Source of the DNA: Streptomyces sp. 11x1
GTDB taxonomy: Bacteria > Actinomycetota > Actinomycetes > Streptomycetales > Streptomycetaceae
Length of the DNA stretch: 64,000 nucleotides
Assembly: GCF_032598905.1 (NCBI RefSeq)
Contig: NZ_CP122458.1
Location: forward strand, 2,604,001-2,668,000
Direction of reading: 5' to 3'
The notes below the pieces were generated by a model. That model ran no database searches. It was not told the origin of the DNA and was given only the letters and a program-made list of their open reading frames with translations. Positions 63,371 through 64,000 of the stretch are shown here, piece by piece (the first letter of the stretch is position 1; every line of letters begins with the position of its first letter). Made by a program: the position numbers and the translations under genes.

Positions 63371-64000
63371 TCACTTCTCGAAGCGGTAGCCCATCCCCGC
63401 CTCGGTGATGAAGTGCCTGGGCCGGGAGGGGTCGCCCTCCAGCTTGCGCCGCAGTTGCGCCATGTAGACCCGCAGATAGTTGGTCTCGGTGCCGTACGAG
63501 GGCCCCCACACCTCCTGGAGCAGCTGCTTCTGGCTGACCAGGCGCCCGGTGTTGCGGACCAGCACCTCCAGCAGGTGCCACTCGGTGGGGGTGAGCCGGA
63601 CGTCCCTGCCGTCCCGGTTCACCTTCTTCGCGGCCAGGTCGACGGTGAAGTCGTCCGTCTCCACGATCACGTCGCCGTCCTCGCCGCCCACGGGCTCCGC
63701 GCGGCGGACGGCGGCCCGCAGCCGGGCGAGCAGCTCGTCCATGCCGAAGGGCTTGGTGACGTAGTCGTCGGCGCCAGCGTCGAGGGCCTCGACCTTCTCG
63801 TCGGAGGTGTGCCGGGCGGAGAGCACGATGATCGGCACCCGGGTCCAGCCGCGGAGTCCCTTGATCACCTCGACGCCGTCCATGTCGGGCAGTCCGAGGT
63901 CGAGCACGACGACGTCGGGGTGCCGGGCCGCGGCGAGGGCGAGCGCGCTCGCCCCGTCGTGGGCGGTGTCGGCCTCGTACTTGCGGGCCTTCAGGTTGAT
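63371..64000 (-). CDS. Response regulator, KdpE-like OmpR family (partial)
   Basis: The gene enters from the right edge; 209 residues of the C-terminal part are visible. Receiver with Asp in VVVLDLGLPDMDG and Lys in DDYVTKPFGMDELL, then a winged-helix DNA-binding domain (LTPTEWHLLEVLVRNTGRLV, KLEGDPSRPRHFITEAGMGYRF). The sequence is closest to KdpE, which controls the Kdp K+ pump; this would fit the K+ theme of the neighbouring TrkA genes. The start lies outside the window. Confidence 0.9.
   Translation of the reverse strand: MNLKARKYEADTAHDGASALALAAARHPDVVVLDLGLPDMDGVEVIKGLRGWTRVPIIVLSARHTSDEKVEALDAGADDYVTKPFGMDELLARLRAAVRRAEPVGGEDGDVIVETDDFTVDLAAKKVNRDGRDVRLTPTEWHLLEVLVRNTGRLVSQKQLLQEVWGPSYGTETNYLRVYMAQLRRKLEGDPSRPRHFITEAGMGYRFEK

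Overview
The window is high-GC actinobacterial chromosome and almost certainly Streptomyces. The evidence is the GC-rich third codon positions, frequent GTG starts with GTGA/ATGA overlaps, Streptomyces-typical families (DUF6099, DUF6153, XRE/DUF5753 plus DUF397, a SepF paralogue, class F sortase), and a rare TTA leucine codon. No rRNA, tRNA or CRISPR array was seen.

Layout. 1-8,973 (minus strand): a nucleoside salvage regulon made of an amidohydrolase, a LacI regulator, a glutamine-amidotransferase-like protein, a purine nucleoside phosphorylase and a BMP-type ABC importer (lipoprotein, double ATPase, two permeases). Two identical 12-bp LacI-type palindromes control its two transcription units. 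9,300-18,500: an LLM/F420 oxidoreductase, a 55-aa protein, DUF6099, a MazG-like pyrophosphohydrolase with an AAA ATPase, SepF, and a 1,427-aa self-sufficient nitrate reductase (molybdopterin module fused to a CysJ-like flavin/NADPH module). 18,570-21,800: a frameshifted response regulator, a cell-wall protein with its sortase, and an ECF sigma factor with a membrane partner. 21,900-26,100: a copper-type cluster (DUF6153, DUF305, BlaI/CopY, M56 protease, DUF5134, His-rich DUF4396) with a CsoR-like operator.

27,041-37,194 is the strongest defence locus: a complete four-gene Wadjet-type operon (JetA/B/C/D-like) with an HATPase gene immediately upstream and a divergent XRE/DUF5753-DUF397 pair. 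37,400-48,300 is a decayed accessory region. An isolated ctaD, a VKOR and a secreted ricin-type lectin sit among remnants of an acyl-ACP desaturase, an ABC ATPase, a helicase-DUF1998 protein, a GNAT, a MerR and a frameshifted MEDS-HATPase protein. 48,634-53,398 is a TetR-controlled accessory cluster (AtzG-like/amidase facing MFS/metallo-hydrolase) with strong inverted repeats. 53,835-56,300 holds a frameshifted IS110 element with a structured 5' region, bracketed by two copies of the 3' end of the neighbouring tRNA/rRNA methyltransferase gene, as an integration scar would be.

56,238-64,000 returns to conserved core: TrmA/RumA-type methyltransferase, APC permease, two TrkA-type RCK proteins, DUF3159, an OB-fold protein and a KdpE-like regulator. 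From memory this order matches Mycobacterium tuberculosis Rv2689c-Rv2694c. A 207-bp MITE-like element with CTAG duplications abuts the DUF3159 stop codon.
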